DNA from: Campylobacter lari
GTDB lineage: Bacteria > Campylobacterota > Campylobacteria > Campylobacterales > Campylobacteraceae
Assembly (NCBI RefSeq): GCF_900638335.1
Contig: NZ_LR134508.1
Location: 1,478,879-1,542,878, forward strand
DNA: 64,000 bases
Direction: 5' to 3'
Shown here: piece by piece, positions 1 to 9,103 of the stretch
Layout: every line of letters begins with the position of its first letter
Position numbering within the stretch: the first letter of the stretch is position 1
Notes under the pieces: generated by a model
What the model was told of the DNA's origin: nothing
The model's database searches: none
Seen by the model: the letters and a program-made list of their open reading frames with translations, nothing else
Program-made: the position numbers and the translations under genes

Positions 1-1
1 T

Positions 2-712
2 GGCTTTAGTAAAAAAATAAGTTCTGTTTTAGAAAATTCAAGAGATTTAAAAACAGAATTCACGAATACAAAAAACATACAAAATTTACCAAATCAAAAT
101 CAAGATTTAAAAGTTAATTTAGAAAATTTATTAGCCTCTCAAGAAAAACAATTAAAAATAGAAAAAAACACTCAAAATATAGATAATTTTAGTGATATTT
201 TTAAAAGTACTAAAGAAATTATAAAAGATGAAAAAGATCATAGCGAGGAAAATTTAAATTCTTATGTGAAAGAAATGAATAGAGTTTCTAATAATTTTGT
301 AAAAAACCAAAATATTCCCATGAAAGAAACTTTCAATGATTTTGCTCAAGAATTTAAAGAAAAATTAGAAAGTTATAAAGCACCTATAACACGCTTTAGT
401 ATAACTCTTAATCCACATAATCTTGGGGAAGTAGAAGTAACATTGGTTCAAAGAGGATCTAACCTAAACATCAGCTTTAATTCTAACCAAAACACTTTAA
501 ATCTTTTCATACAACATCAAGCTGAGTTTAAAAATGCTCTTGTAAATATGGGCTTTACAAATTTAGAAATGAATTTTAACAACCAAGAAAGAAAAGAGCA
601 AAATCATCCGCAAAAACAAAAAAATAATAACAATAAAGAAGATAAGGTGAATTTTGAAAAAGAAATTCAAGAAAAACCAAGCTTAGAAATGGTTTTAGCA
701 AAATATTTTTAA
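2..712 (+). CDS. fliK: Flagellar hook-length control protein FliK, C-terminal part (start lies left of window)
   Basis: The reading frame is open from base 2 to the stop at 710-712, so this is the 3' part of a longer gene. FliK measures hook length and switches export specificity of the flagellar type III apparatus. The last 110 residues carry the typical FliK C-terminal domain, with motifs such as TRFSITLNPHNLGEVEV and an Asn/Lys-rich tail. The visible upstream part is Lys/Asn/Gln-rich and low in complexity, as expected for the ruler region. It is followed by flgD and flgE2 on the same strand, the order known from C. jejuni (Cj0041-0043) and H. pylori. An internal ATG at 266 is not a convincing start because the upstream frame stays open. 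Confidence 0.85.
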   Translation, partial: GFSKKISSVLENSRDLKTEFTNTKNIQNLPNQNQDLKVNLENLLASQEKQLKIEKNTQNIDNFSDIFKSTKEIIKDEKDHSEENLNSYVKEMNRVSNNFVKNQNIPMKETFNDFAQEFKEKLESYKAPITRFSITLNPHNLGEVEVTLVQRGSNLNISFNSNQNTLNLFIQHQAEFKNALVNMGFTNLEMNFNNQERKEQNHPQKQKNNNNKEDKVNFEKEIQEKPSLEMVLAKYF

Positions 713-762
713 ATGGAATATTTTTTGCTTTAAGCTTTAAAAATATATAAAAAAGGATTTTT

Positions 763-1776
763 ATGTCAAATATAAATACACAAACTCTTCAAGGTCCTTT
801 AGCAGCACTTAACACCAAAGATATGCCAAATACTAAAGGAAACACTAGAGCCGGAGAAAATGGTGGAGATGATGGATTGGTTTATAATCCTGGAGCAGAA
901 CTTGACAAGGATGCATTTTTAAAGCTTCTTTTAATAGAACTTCAACATCAAGATCCAACCGATCCTATGGATACTGAAAAAATGCTTACCCAAACAGCAC
1001 AACTTTCAGCACTTGAGATGCAAGATAACACCAATAAAACTATGACTCAACTTGTAAATGCGATGAGTAAATTACAAAACTCTATTGCGGCAAGTACTGG
1101 TATGAGTGCATTAGCAGCAGTAGGAAAACTTGCAACAGTTAAAGATAATTATCTTGTAGTAGCAGATGATGATATACAGTTTCAAATCAATATGTATTTA
1201 CCGCAAGAACCGCAAAAAGGTAAAAAGACTGATATTGATACTGAAGATTTTGAGCTTAAGAAAAATGGCGAGGATAAAATAGATATTACAGGTAAAGTGG
1301 ATAAAGAAATAGCTGGACCTGGTGAAACTATATATGTAAAATTAGTCGATGATAAAGGTCAAGAAGAAACTGTTAAAGCAGTAGTTGGAGAAGATCAAAC
1401 ATTTAAAATCATAGGACATACCCCAAGCGTTGATATCAAAACAGCTAAGATTGATTCAGCTTACAAATCAGATAGTGAACCTGTAACATTTACAATTTAT
1501 AATGAAGCCGGCGATCCTGTAAGAACAATGAAAGTTAAAGATATGACCGCTGGCATGAAGCAAATTGTTTGGGATAGAACAGATGATAGCGGAAACCCTG
1601 TACCATCTGGAAAATACTATGTAAAAGCAAGCTATATAGGAGAAGATGGAAAAACAGTTAATTCAACCTATGGCGCTTATCCTATCACCGGAGTTAAATT
1701 TGAAGAAGGTGAGGCCTTAGTTGGTATGGGCGGTAGCTGGGTTAAATGGGAAGATATTAAAGAGATTACAGGATAA
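763..1776 (+). CDS. flgD: Flagellar hook assembly scaffold protein FlgD
   Basis: FlgD caps the growing hook and is needed for hook subunit polymerisation outside the cell. Residues 45-110 form the conserved FlgD N-terminal segment (DKDAFLKLLLIELQHQDP and PMDTEKMLTQTAQLSALEM). Residues 240-300 resemble the FlgD Ig-like part (NEAGDPVRTMKVKDM). Between them, residues about 158-240 form an inserted domain that resembles one in the next gene product. At 337 residues it is longer than enterobacterial FlgD (about 230). An AAAAAGGA ribosome binding site precedes the ATG, and the gene lies 50 bases after fliK. Confidence 0.93.
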   Translation: MSNINTQTLQGPLAALNTKDMPNTKGNTRAGENGGDDGLVYNPGAELDKDAFLKLLLIELQHQDPTDPMDTEKMLTQTAQLSALEMQDNTNKTMTQLVNAMSKLQNSIAASTGMSALAAVGKLATVKDNYLVVADDDIQFQINMYLPQEPQKGKKTDIDTEDFELKKNGEDKIDITGKVDKEIAGPGETIYVKLVDDKGQEETVKAVVGEDQTFKIIGHTPSVDIKTAKIDSAYKSDSEPVTFTIYNEAGDPVRTMKVKDMTAGMKQIVWDRTDDSGNPVPSGKYYVKASYIGEDGKTVNSTYGAYPITGVKFEEGEALVGMGGSWVKWEDIKEITG

Positions 1777-1780
1777 AATT

Positions 1781-3406
1781 ATGTTTACGGCATTTTACAA
1801 TGGAGTAAATGGGGTAAAATCCCAAAGTTATGGTATAGACAATACAGCTCATAATATAAGCAATGTAAATACGGTTGGATTTAAATACTCTGATGTAGCT
1901 TTTAAAGATGTATTTTATAGCACCATAACAACACAATCATACAATAAAGGTCAAACTGGTTATGGTAGTGTAGCAGGAGCTACAAATGATATTTTCGAAC
2001 AAGGACCAATAGTTTCTACCGATAATGAGTTTGATGTAGCAATTGCTGGAAAAGGGTTCTTTGGTGTAAGCAATGCTAATGGAGTTTATTATACTAGAAA
2101 TGGTGCTTTTAAGCCTGATGCAAATGGTTTTTTAGTAGATTCAAATGGAAATTATGTGCTTGGAACTATGAATCCATCATTAAAAGAAATTCAGCTAAGC
2201 GATAGGGTTTCTAATATGTTTGGTCAAATTCTTGGTCAAAAAGTTACAACAGCTTGGAGTGGAACACCTGGAGAGAATTTTCAAATAGGTGGAGTTAATA
2301 CTCAAGGACCTATTTCTGTACCTAAAAATCTTTATTTGCCGCCTCAACCAACTCAAAATATCACCTGGAGCGGAAATTTAGATACAAGCACCAAAACAGA
2401 AGCAGTAAATGTAGATGTAGATGCTTCTAAATTTGAATTTAGCAAAAATGAAGATGGTAGTGTAAAAATTTCAGGTAGTGTAAAAGATGAGCAAATTTAT
2501 GGCTTAAAACCTGGCGATACTATATATTTTAAAATTACTGATGAAAAAGGTGCCAGTCAAACATTGCAAGCCACTCTAGATGAGAATTTAGCTTTTAGTA
2601 TTGATAATCAAAAACTAGATAAAGTAGATTTGGAAACAGCTAAATTAGAATCATCTCATTTAAGTGTGGAAAAAGAGGTGGCTGATAGCTCAGAACTTTC
2701 TGCAAAATTAATCAATCCTGATGGTTCTATTAGTTGGGTAAGAGTTAAATTAGATAGAGTTTTACCACAAAATGGAACAGACTTAGAATACAAAGCCGTT
2801 GCTCAAGTATATGATAATGATGGCAATAAAATAGGTGGAACCACTGAAGGTTTAATCACCTTTAACGAAGCTGGAGCTTTAGTTTCTAATACCCTAAATT
2901 CAGTAGATAATAACGGCACAAGGGTTAATATAAATCTTGGTTCTTACTATGATCCAAATATACCAAATTCAGGTTATGATGGACTTCATGCTTTAAAAAA
3001 TAAACAACCTTCAGTGCATACACAAACAGATGGTAAAGGCGAAGGGTTTTTGAATAATTATTCTATCAACACAGATGGTACCATTATAGCCACTTTTACC
3101 AACGGTGATCAAATAGCTATGGCAAAACTAGCATTGTTTAACTTTATGAATGAACAAGGTCTAGAAAAGCTAGGAGAAAATCTTTATGGACAAACTGGTA
3201 ATAGTGGCAACCCAACCTTTTTACTTGATGCTAATGGAAAATTTAGTACAGCTACTTTTGAAGGTGGAAAACTAGAGCAATCAAATGTGGATTTATCGGT
3301 GGCTTTTACTAACTTGATCACTTTACAAAAAGCTTATGATTCAAGTAGCAAAAGCATTACAACAGCTGATCAAATGATACAAAAAGCAATCAACATGAAA
3401 CGCTAG
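1781..3406 (+). CDS. flgE: Flagellar hook protein, FlgE2-type paralogue
   Basis: A 541-residue flagellar hook/basal-body rod family protein. The N-terminus MFTAFYNGVNGVKSQSYG and the NISNVNTVGFK motif match the rod-type N-terminal region, and the C-terminus (NVDLSVAFTNLITLQKAYD) matches the coiled C-terminal region. I place the start at 1781, not at an in-frame ATG at 1721 inside flgD, because the family motif begins there and the gene then follows flgD by 4 bases. In C. jejuni and H. pylori the gene beside flgD encodes a second FlgE, shorter than the main hook subunit encoded elsewhere, so this is probably that paralogue. Residues about 211-298 carry an inserted domain related to that of FlgD. 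Confidence 0.9.
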   Translation: MFTAFYNGVNGVKSQSYGIDNTAHNISNVNTVGFKYSDVAFKDVFYSTITTQSYNKGQTGYGSVAGATNDIFEQGPIVSTDNEFDVAIAGKGFFGVSNANGVYYTRNGAFKPDANGFLVDSNGNYVLGTMNPSLKEIQLSDRVSNMFGQILGQKVTTAWSGTPGENFQIGGVNTQGPISVPKNLYLPPQPTQNITWSGNLDTSTKTEAVNVDVDASKFEFSKNEDGSVKISGSVKDEQIYGLKPGDTIYFKITDEKGASQTLQATLDENLAFSIDNQKLDKVDLETAKLESSHLSVEKEVADSSELSAKLINPDGSISWVRVKLDRVLPQNGTDLEYKAVAQVYDNDGNKIGGTTEGLITFNEAGALVSNTLNSVDNNGTRVNINLGSYYDPNIPNSGYDGLHALKNKQPSVHTQTDGKGEGFLNNYSINTDGTIIATFTNGDQIAMAKLALFNFMNEQGLEKLGENLYGQTGNSGNPTFLLDANGKFSTATFEGGKLEQSNVDLSVAFTNLITLQKAYDSSSKSITTADQMIQKAINMKR

Positions 3407-3418
3407 TTATTAGCGTTT
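3398..3418. terminator. Bidirectional hairpin between convergent flgE and the 3403 gene
   Basis: AAACGCTA and TAGCGTTT form a perfect 8-bp stem around a 5-base loop, followed by TTTC on the plus strand. It contains the stop codons of both converging genes. Confidence 0.6.
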
Positions 3419-3867
3419 TCTAGTTGATTAAAGTTTTTTTGATTGTTTTCTAATATATACTTTATCTCTTGCTCAAAAAATTCATACACTCTAAGTTGTA
3501 CTAAAGCTTCTTCCTCATTTTTATCCATTAAACGCTCAAGCCTATGAAAATTAATCTTTTTTGCATATCTTGGATTTTTCTTTAAAAGCAAGGCGATATT
3601 TTTAAGTAAAGCATCCAAGCTAAGCTCGTTTTTCAAAACTCTATCTACATATTCTTTAGAAGTTTGTACTAAAATAGCCTGCCTACTTTTATCATCTGGA
3701 TAAACTTCACTTGCAATATCAGCTAAAACTTGCCAAATTTCAGCTTTTATGGTTTTATTTGCCACGATAATGGCAGCAAAAGATTTTGCTCTAAATTCCA
3801 AAGACAAATGGCTAGGAACAAAAAATTCTCTAAATTTAGATAAAAAGTTTGCTAATATACTCAACAT
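3403..3867 (-). CDS. Hypothetical protein, predicted soluble and helical
   Basis: A 154-residue protein that I do not assign to a named family. It has no signal peptide; the first 15 residues are mildly hydrophobic. The rest is rich in Leu, Lys and Glu and looks all-helical. The central part includes KAEIWQVLADIASEVYPDD, and the tail is Asn/Gln-rich. It converges on flgE with a 4-base overlap. A position beside flagellar genes does not show a flagellar role, because it is on the opposite strand. Confidence 0.7.
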   Translation of the reverse strand: MLSILANFLSKFREFFVPSHLSLEFRAKSFAAIIVANKTIKAEIWQVLADIASEVYPDDKSRQAILVQTSKEYVDRVLKNELSLDALLKNIALLLKKNPRYAKKINFHRLERLMDKNEEEALVQLRVYEFFEQEIKYILENNQKNFNQLENANN

Positions 3868-3901
3868 GCTTCACCTCAATGTTTTTTAAGATATTTTAAG
3901 A

Positions 3902-3907
3902 TATTAT
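3902..3907 (+). promoter_or_regulatory. Probable -10 box of the SRP RNA gene
   Basis: TATTAT lies about 8 bases before the predicted 5' end of the SRP RNA, which suits a sigma-70 promoter. No clear -35 is seen, as is usual in Campylobacter. Confidence 0.4.
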
Positions 3908-3915
3908 TTCAATTG

Positions 3916-4018
3916 CCTTCTCTTAGACCTGTGCAATGCTATTTTTAAGCACCGCTTCAGGGTGGGAACACAGCAGAGCACTTAGACTTAGTGTGTGCCG
4001 CAGTCATCTGGGAGAAGG
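3916..4018 (+). ncRNA. ffs: Signal recognition particle RNA (small bacterial 4.5S type)
   Basis: The conserved SRP domain IV is visible: CAGG, then GTG-GGAA-CAC forming the GGAA tetraloop hairpin, then AGCAG (3957-3976). The outer ends pair (CCTTCTC at the 5' end with GAGAAGG at 4012-4018), giving a closed hairpin of about 100 nt without an Alu domain. It binds Ffh for co-translational targeting. It lies in a 153-bp gap between two minus-strand genes and is transcribed from the plus strand. Confidence 0.88.
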
Positions 4019-4020
4019 TT

Positions 4021-5244
4021 TTAAAGTTTAAAATACCCTTTAATATCCTCACAAATTCTAAAGAAATTTACCCCATTAATAGTCGGATTTGTTTTAAAAT
4101 ACTCATACATTCCTAAAAAACCATTTTCAAGCTCTTTAGACTTTACTCCATAGCTAATTGACAAAGCTGCTTCTATAAAAGCTGCTAGTTTATCACAATA
4201 CTTCAAAGCCTTTCCATCAATAGCCTTAAAACGATCCTCATTAACCGCATCTAAACTACCGCTATAAACACTTGGTTTATTATTAAAAATACGATTTTCA
4301 AATTCATTTTTTACAAAGGAACTTTCTTCATTTTGTCCTTCTCTAATACCAAGTATATAACTAAATTCTTCCCTGAAAGATAGTGGTATAAAAGGTAAAA
4401 TTTTCTCATTAATAAGCTTCATTTCATACTCATTGATAATCTCATTTAAACCATCTATGCCATATTTTACCGGAGAGATGATATCTCTAGTTAAACTTTC
4501 AGGTAAATCATGAAACAAAGCGCAATAAAAATTGCTTTCTATTCTACCATCGCATGCTTTTACTTCTAAAGAATAAAAATAAGACAAAATAGCCACCACA
4601 AGCATATGTCCTAAAACCGCAGTTTCTGGAATCCTTGGAGTTTGTGCCCATCTTTTTTGAAAACGCAAACGTCCGCTTAGATCGATTATTTTAGAAATTT
4701 TTTGATTAAGAGCGATTTTTCTTGCTCCGATTAGTTCATAATAGTCTTCTAATTCTTCTTCAACCTTAGCCTTAATCTCATCAATATCACTTAAAAACGA
4801 GCTAGTTTGATAAACTATATTAAACTCCCACTTTGTCGCGAAATACGAAGCAGCTTTTAAAATAAGCCTTTCTTTTGCATAATCTTTACCTTGTAAAAAA
4901 AGCTCATAGCGTTTTAAAAACTCACCATTTTCAATATCTTGAATCATCGGTGCGATTTTACTTAACACCCAAGCACTTACTTGCTCGTTTTTTGCACGTG
5001 TTATCTCATGATACACATCAGGGCGTATATCAGTCACTACTACCCTGCTTAAAAACTCAAAAATACCCGCTTCTATGATAAAACGCATATTGACATCTTT
5101 TTCTATTTTAGCAATGAAATAAGCAATGATGAATTTATGCGCTTGTTTATCAAGCTCAACTAAATTTGTCATTCTAGGATAATCATTCCATCTTGATATA
5201 GAAGCTGCTTTAAAAATATGTTCTATTAATTCTACGCTAATCAT
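4021..5244 (-). CDS. HD-domain phosphohydrolase-like protein
   Basis: A 407-residue protein with an HD-type metal site in the middle: a first His in VLGHMLVVAI, then the His-Asp doublet and a following Asp in FHDLPESLTRD. This arrangement resembles YfbR-type 5'-nucleotidases and other HD hydrolases, but the protein is about twice YfbR length and its N-terminal 180 residues are not recognised. The substrate is unknown. The stop lies 2 bases beyond the SRP RNA end on the opposite strand. Confidence 0.75.
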   Translation of the reverse strand: MISVELIEHIFKAASISRWNDYPRMTNLVELDKQAHKFIIAYFIAKIEKDVNMRFIIEAGIFEFLSRVVVTDIRPDVYHEITRAKNEQVSAWVLSKIAPMIQDIENGEFLKRYELFLQGKDYAKERLILKAASYFATKWEFNIVYQTSSFLSDIDEIKAKVEEELEDYYELIGARKIALNQKISKIIDLSGRLRFQKRWAQTPRIPETAVLGHMLVVAILSYFYSLEVKACDGRIESNFYCALFHDLPESLTRDIISPVKYGIDGLNEIINEYEMKLINEKILPFIPLSFREEFSYILGIREGQNEESSFVKNEFENRIFNNKPSVYSGSLDAVNEDRFKAIDGKALKYCDKLAAFIEAALSISYGVKSKELENGFLGMYEYFKTNPTINGVNFFRICEDIKGYFKL

Positions 5245-5327
5245 TTATTTCCTTTTTTTGCTGTGATTTTACTTTATTTTGTAATCTTTAGCAAATTTTA
5301 GATATATTTGAAAATGAATTAGAATGA

Positions 5328-6308
5328 TTAAAAACTTTCTTTATTGCTTAATTTGAGATAAATTGCCTCATTTTTACTAAGCTCTTTGTGATGATAAATA
5401 CTAAAAATATGTCCTTCCAAACTCACATTTAGCTCATAAAAATCCCCATAAAACACGCACTCTAAAACGCTAGCTTTTAAAGGAGTTTGTGAAGTTGAAA
5501 TTTGTATATCATTAGGGCGTAAAATGCCATTTTTACTTTGCAAATATGCTTTGAATTTCTCATCTAAAATTGTCTTTGGATCTATAAAAAATGCCTCACC
5601 TAAAAAGCAAGCACTATCTATATTTTTAGGCTTATAAAAAAGTTCTTTAGCGCTTCCATAGTCTAAAATTTTCCCATCCTTAATCAAAGCGATATTATCT
5701 GATAAATAAAAAGCATCGTCTTTATCATGCGTGACAAAAATAGCACTAAGCTTGTGCTCTTTTAAGATATTTTTGATTTCTTTGCGCATTTTAACACTTA
5801 AAGTATGATTTAAATTTGAAAAAGGCTCATCAAAAAGTATGATTTTTGGTCTTGCAACTATGGTTCTTGCTAACGCTACTCTTTGGGCTTGCCCACCGCT
5901 TAGTTCATTTGGATAGCGCTTTAAAAGTGTGTTTAAATTTAAAATTTCTAAAACTTCATCAAGCCTTTGTTTTTGCTCGTTTTTACTTAAAGAGCTTATA
6001 CCAAAACATATATTTTCTTCTACATTTAAATGCGGAAACAAAGCATAATCTTGAAACAAAACCCCCACATCACGCTCTTGTGGGGCTAAATACACATTCT
6101 TAGAAGCAACTAGTTTATCCCCTATACAAATACTACCATCATTGATTTCAAAAAAACCTGCTATACAACCAAGCAAAGAACTCTTACCACAACCACTTTC
6201 TCCTAAAATGCTGACAATCTCACCTTCTCTTAAACTCAAAGAAATTCCTTTTAAAACTTCTGTTTTTCCAAAAGATTTGTAAAGATTGTCAATTTTTAAG
6301 ATTTCCAT
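5328..6308 (-). CDS. fbpC: Iron(III) ABC transporter ATP-binding protein
   Basis: A 326-residue ABC ATPase with Walker A at residues 36-43 (GESGCGKS), the signature ELSGGQAQRVALAR and Walker B IILFDEPFSNL. A C-terminal extension (about residue 235 on) resembles the regulatory TOBE region of the FbpC/PotA group. It powers the membrane permease encoded just upstream, with which it overlaps by one base (TAATG). The three-gene order matches the C. jejuni ferric iron importer (Cj0173c-0175c). Confidence 0.88.
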   Translation of the reverse strand: MEILKIDNLYKSFGKTEVLKGISLSLREGEIVSILGESGCGKSSLLGCIAGFFEINDGSICIGDKLVASKNVYLAPQERDVGVLFQDYALFPHLNVEENICFGISSLSKNEQKQRLDEVLEILNLNTLLKRYPNELSGGQAQRVALARTIVARPKIILFDEPFSNLNHTLSVKMRKEIKNILKEHKLSAIFVTHDKDDAFYLSDNIALIKDGKILDYGSAKELFYKPKNIDSACFLGEAFFIDPKTILDEKFKAYLQSKNGILRPNDIQISTSQTPLKASVLECVFYGDFYELNVSLEGHIFSIYHHKELSKNEAIYLKLSNKESF

Positions 6309-7891
6309 TATTGTCCTTTTTGGTTGTTTTTATTTTGCAAATAATGCATTAAAAATGTAGGGATAATCCCAAATAACACTATAATCAAAGATGGCAAAGA
6401 AACATTATAAATTAACTCATTTTCACTATAAGCAAACACAAGTGATGAAAGCGTTTGAAAGCCTGAAGGTGAAAGTATAGTCGAAATAGGCAATTCTTTT
6501 AAAATATCCACACAAATAATCACCACAGCCAAAGCTAAGTAATGCTTCATCAAAGGAAAATGAATTTGAGCAAAAATTTTAAATGGTTTTGATTTTAAGG
6601 TTAAATTTGCATAGTCTATATTTTTAGAAATTCGCTCATAGCCTGATTGAGTTGCAAAAATCCCTGAAGCTAAAAATCTTACAAAATACCCAAAAAACAA
6701 CACTAAAAATCCACCACCTATGGCATATTCAAAAGATAAAAGATCAAAAATATAATTTAACACACCCAAAACCACTAAAATTCCCACAGCTACCACAGCT
6801 CCAGGTAAAGAATACCCCAAAGTCGTAAGCCAAAGGATGATTTTAGAAGCTTTTGTATCATTTAAACGCACCACAAAACACAAATAAAATGCCACCCCTA
6901 CAATGGCAAAAGAACTCGCCAAAGCCACGCTAAGACTATAAAATGCAGGTGTTAAGACATTGCTTAAATTTTGCATAAAATCAAACCCAGCCCAATAAAC
7001 AAGCCATACAATAGGCACGACAAAGGCTAAAAACGCCACCAAAAAACACCATAAAAAGGCCAAAAACGCCTTAATGCCTTTTAACTCATCTTTTGGAGTA
7101 GGTAAAAATACATTTTGATTAAAACCTTTTTTACCTCTTTGAATTTTTTCTAAAAGCATTAAAAGCGCGATAAACACAAGCAAAGCCACACTCAAAGCCA
7201 CAGCACTGACTTCATCACCGCCACTTCCCCATGTTCTAAAAATTCCCGCACTAAAAGTATCTACGCCAAAATACGCCACCAAGCCATAATCACTCAAAAC
7301 TTCCATAGCTACCAATAGCAAAGCACCCACTATACCCACACGGCAAAATGGCAAAATCACCTTAAAAAATGTTTTTAAATTAGAAGCTTTAAGTGTTTTA
7401 GCACTTAAAATGATATTTCCAAGTCCATAAGCAAAGGTATTTTTAGCAAAAAAATACACATAAGGATAAAGCGCAAAAGATAAAATCACGATCACACCAT
7501 AAGCATTCATGATATCTATACGCCTATCAACACCTAAAAGCGTGGGAATTAAACCTTGAAATTCAAACAAATCAATCCAAACAAAACCCATCACATAAGA
7601 AGGTATTGCCAAAGGTAAAATCAAAAACCATTCAAAAAATTTCGAGCCAAAAAATTTATAAAAAGCTATCAAATAAGCACTAACTAAACCTATAATCAAA
7701 CACAATACTAAAGTCCCAAATAATATAAAAGCACTACCAAAAATATATCGTGGCAAGACATTTTTACTCAAATGTTTTAAGGTATTAATATCTATAAAAG
7801 GAAGATGTAAGATGATAGCAAGTATAGGCAGTATGATTAAACTACAGAAAAAAAAGGTGGCAAAAGACCACCTTAGGCTTAAAAATTTCAA
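6308..7891 (-). CDS. fbpB: Iron(III) ABC transporter permease
   Basis: A 527-residue membrane protein with about 12 hydrophobic segments in two homologous halves, typical of fused FbpB-type permeases. Residues around AMEVLSDYGLVAYFGVDTF and DILKELPISTILSPSGFQT look like the two EAA-type loops that contact the ATPase. The start is TTG at 7891, with AAGGA about 10 bases upstream. It lies 17 bases after fbpA and forms one operon with fbpA and fbpC. Confidence 0.88.
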   Translation of the reverse strand: MKFLSLRWSFATFFFCSLIILPILAIILHLPFIDINTLKHLSKNVLPRYIFGSAFILFGTLVLCLIIGLVSAYLIAFYKFFGSKFFEWFLILPLAIPSYVMGFVWIDLFEFQGLIPTLLGVDRRIDIMNAYGVIVILSFALYPYVYFFAKNTFAYGLGNIILSAKTLKASNLKTFFKVILPFCRVGIVGALLLVAMEVLSDYGLVAYFGVDTFSAGIFRTWGSGGDEVSAVALSVALLVFIALLMLLEKIQRGKKGFNQNVFLPTPKDELKGIKAFLAFLWCFLVAFLAFVVPIVWLVYWAGFDFMQNLSNVLTPAFYSLSVALASSFAIVGVAFYLCFVVRLNDTKASKIILWLTTLGYSLPGAVVAVGILVVLGVLNYIFDLLSFEYAIGGGFLVLFFGYFVRFLASGIFATQSGYERISKNIDYANLTLKSKPFKIFAQIHFPLMKHYLALAVVIICVDILKELPISTILSPSGFQTLSSLVFAYSENELIYNVSLPSLIIVLFGIIPTFLMHYLQNKNNQKGQ

Positions 7892-7908
7892 ATTTTATTT
7901 TTCCTTAA

Positions 7909-8913
7909 TTATTTCCATTGAACTTCATCAAAAATCATTAAAGCTTCTTTAGCATTACCCCAGTAAGCTTCAAAATTTGGCTTTTCGATTTTAAACTCAC
8001 CCCATGATTGTAAAATTTTAGCAGGTTTTACTTCTTTATTTACCGGATATTCATAATTTTGGTTTGTTAAAATTTCTTGTGCTTCTTTTGAAAGCATAAA
8101 CTCGATAAATTTCACCGCAGCTTCTTTATTTTTAGAAGTTTTTAAAACACCTATACCGCTTACATTGATATGTGTTCCTCTACCATCTTGGTTTGGAAAA
8201 ATCACTTTCACTGAATTTGCAGCTTCAATATCTTTAGGATTTTTTGAATTTGCTAAATGTCCTAGATAATAACTATTTGATATAGCTACATCGCCTTCTT
8301 TTGCATAAATTGCACGAATTTGATCACGGTCCCCACCTTTTGGAGTGCGTGCAAGATTATTTGCTATGCCTTGCGCCCATTCTTTTGCTTTTTCTTTACC
8401 CAAAGTATCAATCATAGCACTTAACAAAGAGATATTATAAACATTATTTGAACTTCTCACTAAAACTTTACCTTTAAATTTAGGGTCAGTTAAATCCTCA
8501 TAAGTTTTAATCTCTCCATCTTTAACTCTATCTTTAGAAGCAATGATGATTCTTGCTCTTGTTGTAAAAGCATACCATTCGTTGTTTTTACCTCTTAATT
8601 CTTTTGGAGAAAGTTTTTCTAATTCAGGCGAACTAACTGAAACAAAAAGATTATTTGTACGAACTTGTTCTAAATTTCCCGCATCAGCAGTCATAAATAA
8701 ATCAGCTTTTGAATTTTTACCCTCAACCTCTAATCTTTTAGCAAGCTCATTAGCTTTAGCTTGCACCACATTTACACTAATGCCTGTTTTTTCTTGAAAT
8801 AATTTGAAAATTCCTTTATCAGAATCATAATGACGATGAGAATAAATCGTAAGCTCTTGAGCACTTAAACTCATAGCAGCTAGTAAAGATAGTAAAACTA
8901 CTTTTGCTTTCAT
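7909..8913 (-). CDS. fbpA: Periplasmic iron(III)-binding protein
   Basis: A 334-residue type-2 periplasmic binding protein. The N-terminus MKAKVVLLSLLAAMSLSAQE is a clear Sec signal peptide. LTIYSHRHYDSDKGIFKLF opens the mature domain as in FbpA/iron-binding homologues. Asp/Tyr-rich stretches later in the protein (for example SNSYYLGHL) resemble iron-ligand regions. First gene of the fbpABC operon, with a Fur-box-like site upstream. Confidence 0.88.
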   Translation of the reverse strand: MKAKVVLLSLLAAMSLSAQELTIYSHRHYDSDKGIFKLFQEKTGISVNVVQAKANELAKRLEVEGKNSKADLFMTADAGNLEQVRTNNLFVSVSSPELEKLSPKELRGKNNEWYAFTTRARIIIASKDRVKDGEIKTYEDLTDPKFKGKVLVRSSNNVYNISLLSAMIDTLGKEKAKEWAQGIANNLARTPKGGDRDQIRAIYAKEGDVAISNSYYLGHLANSKNPKDIEAANSVKVIFPNQDGRGTHINVSGIGVLKTSKNKEAAVKFIEFMLSKEAQEILTNQNYEYPVNKEVKPAKILQSWGEFKIEKPNFEAYWGNAKEALMIFDEVQWK

Positions 8914-8946
8914 TTTATAAATTTCCTTAATTTAAATTTTGAAATT

Positions 8947-8965
8947 GATAAGGATTATTATATTA
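8947..8965 (-). promoter_or_regulatory. Candidate Fur box upstream of fbpA
   Basis: Read on the minus strand, this 19-base stretch matches the classical Fur consensus GATAATGATAATCATTATC at 14 of 19 positions. It lies 34 bases before the fbpA ATG, in the expected promoter zone. Iron-repressed expression of this importer is known in C. jejuni; the site itself is inferred from sequence. Confidence 0.5.
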
Positions 8966-9029
8966 ATAATTCACTTTATATTTACTTAAATTGATATACA
9001 TAATCATTTTAAAATAAAATCATACAAAA

Positions 9030-9043
9030 TTAACATAAATCAA
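9030..9043 (+). promoter_or_regulatory. Candidate NssR (CRP/FNR-type) site upstream of cgb
   Basis: TTAACATAAATCAA has one perfect half of the TTAAC-N4-GTTAA motif reported for NssR and a 3/5 second half. It is centred about 41 bases before the start point implied by the -10 box at 9066-9071, the usual place for a class II CRP-family activator. Confidence 0.35.
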
Positions 9044-9065
9044 GATATTTTTTCTCCTTTTTATA

Positions 9066-9071
9066 TATAAT
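9066..9071 (+). promoter_or_regulatory. Probable -10 box of cgb
   Basis: TATAAT lies 33 bases before the cgb ATG, in a T-rich context typical of Campylobacter sigma-70 promoters. Confidence 0.5.
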
Positions 9072-9103
9072 TTTTTTAAGTTTTCATTTTAAAAGGAGAA
9101 AAA

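Noticed and set aside
1721..1780. Upstream ATG extending flgE by 20 codons
   Set aside because: It lies inside flgD in another frame, and the family N-terminus begins at 1781.
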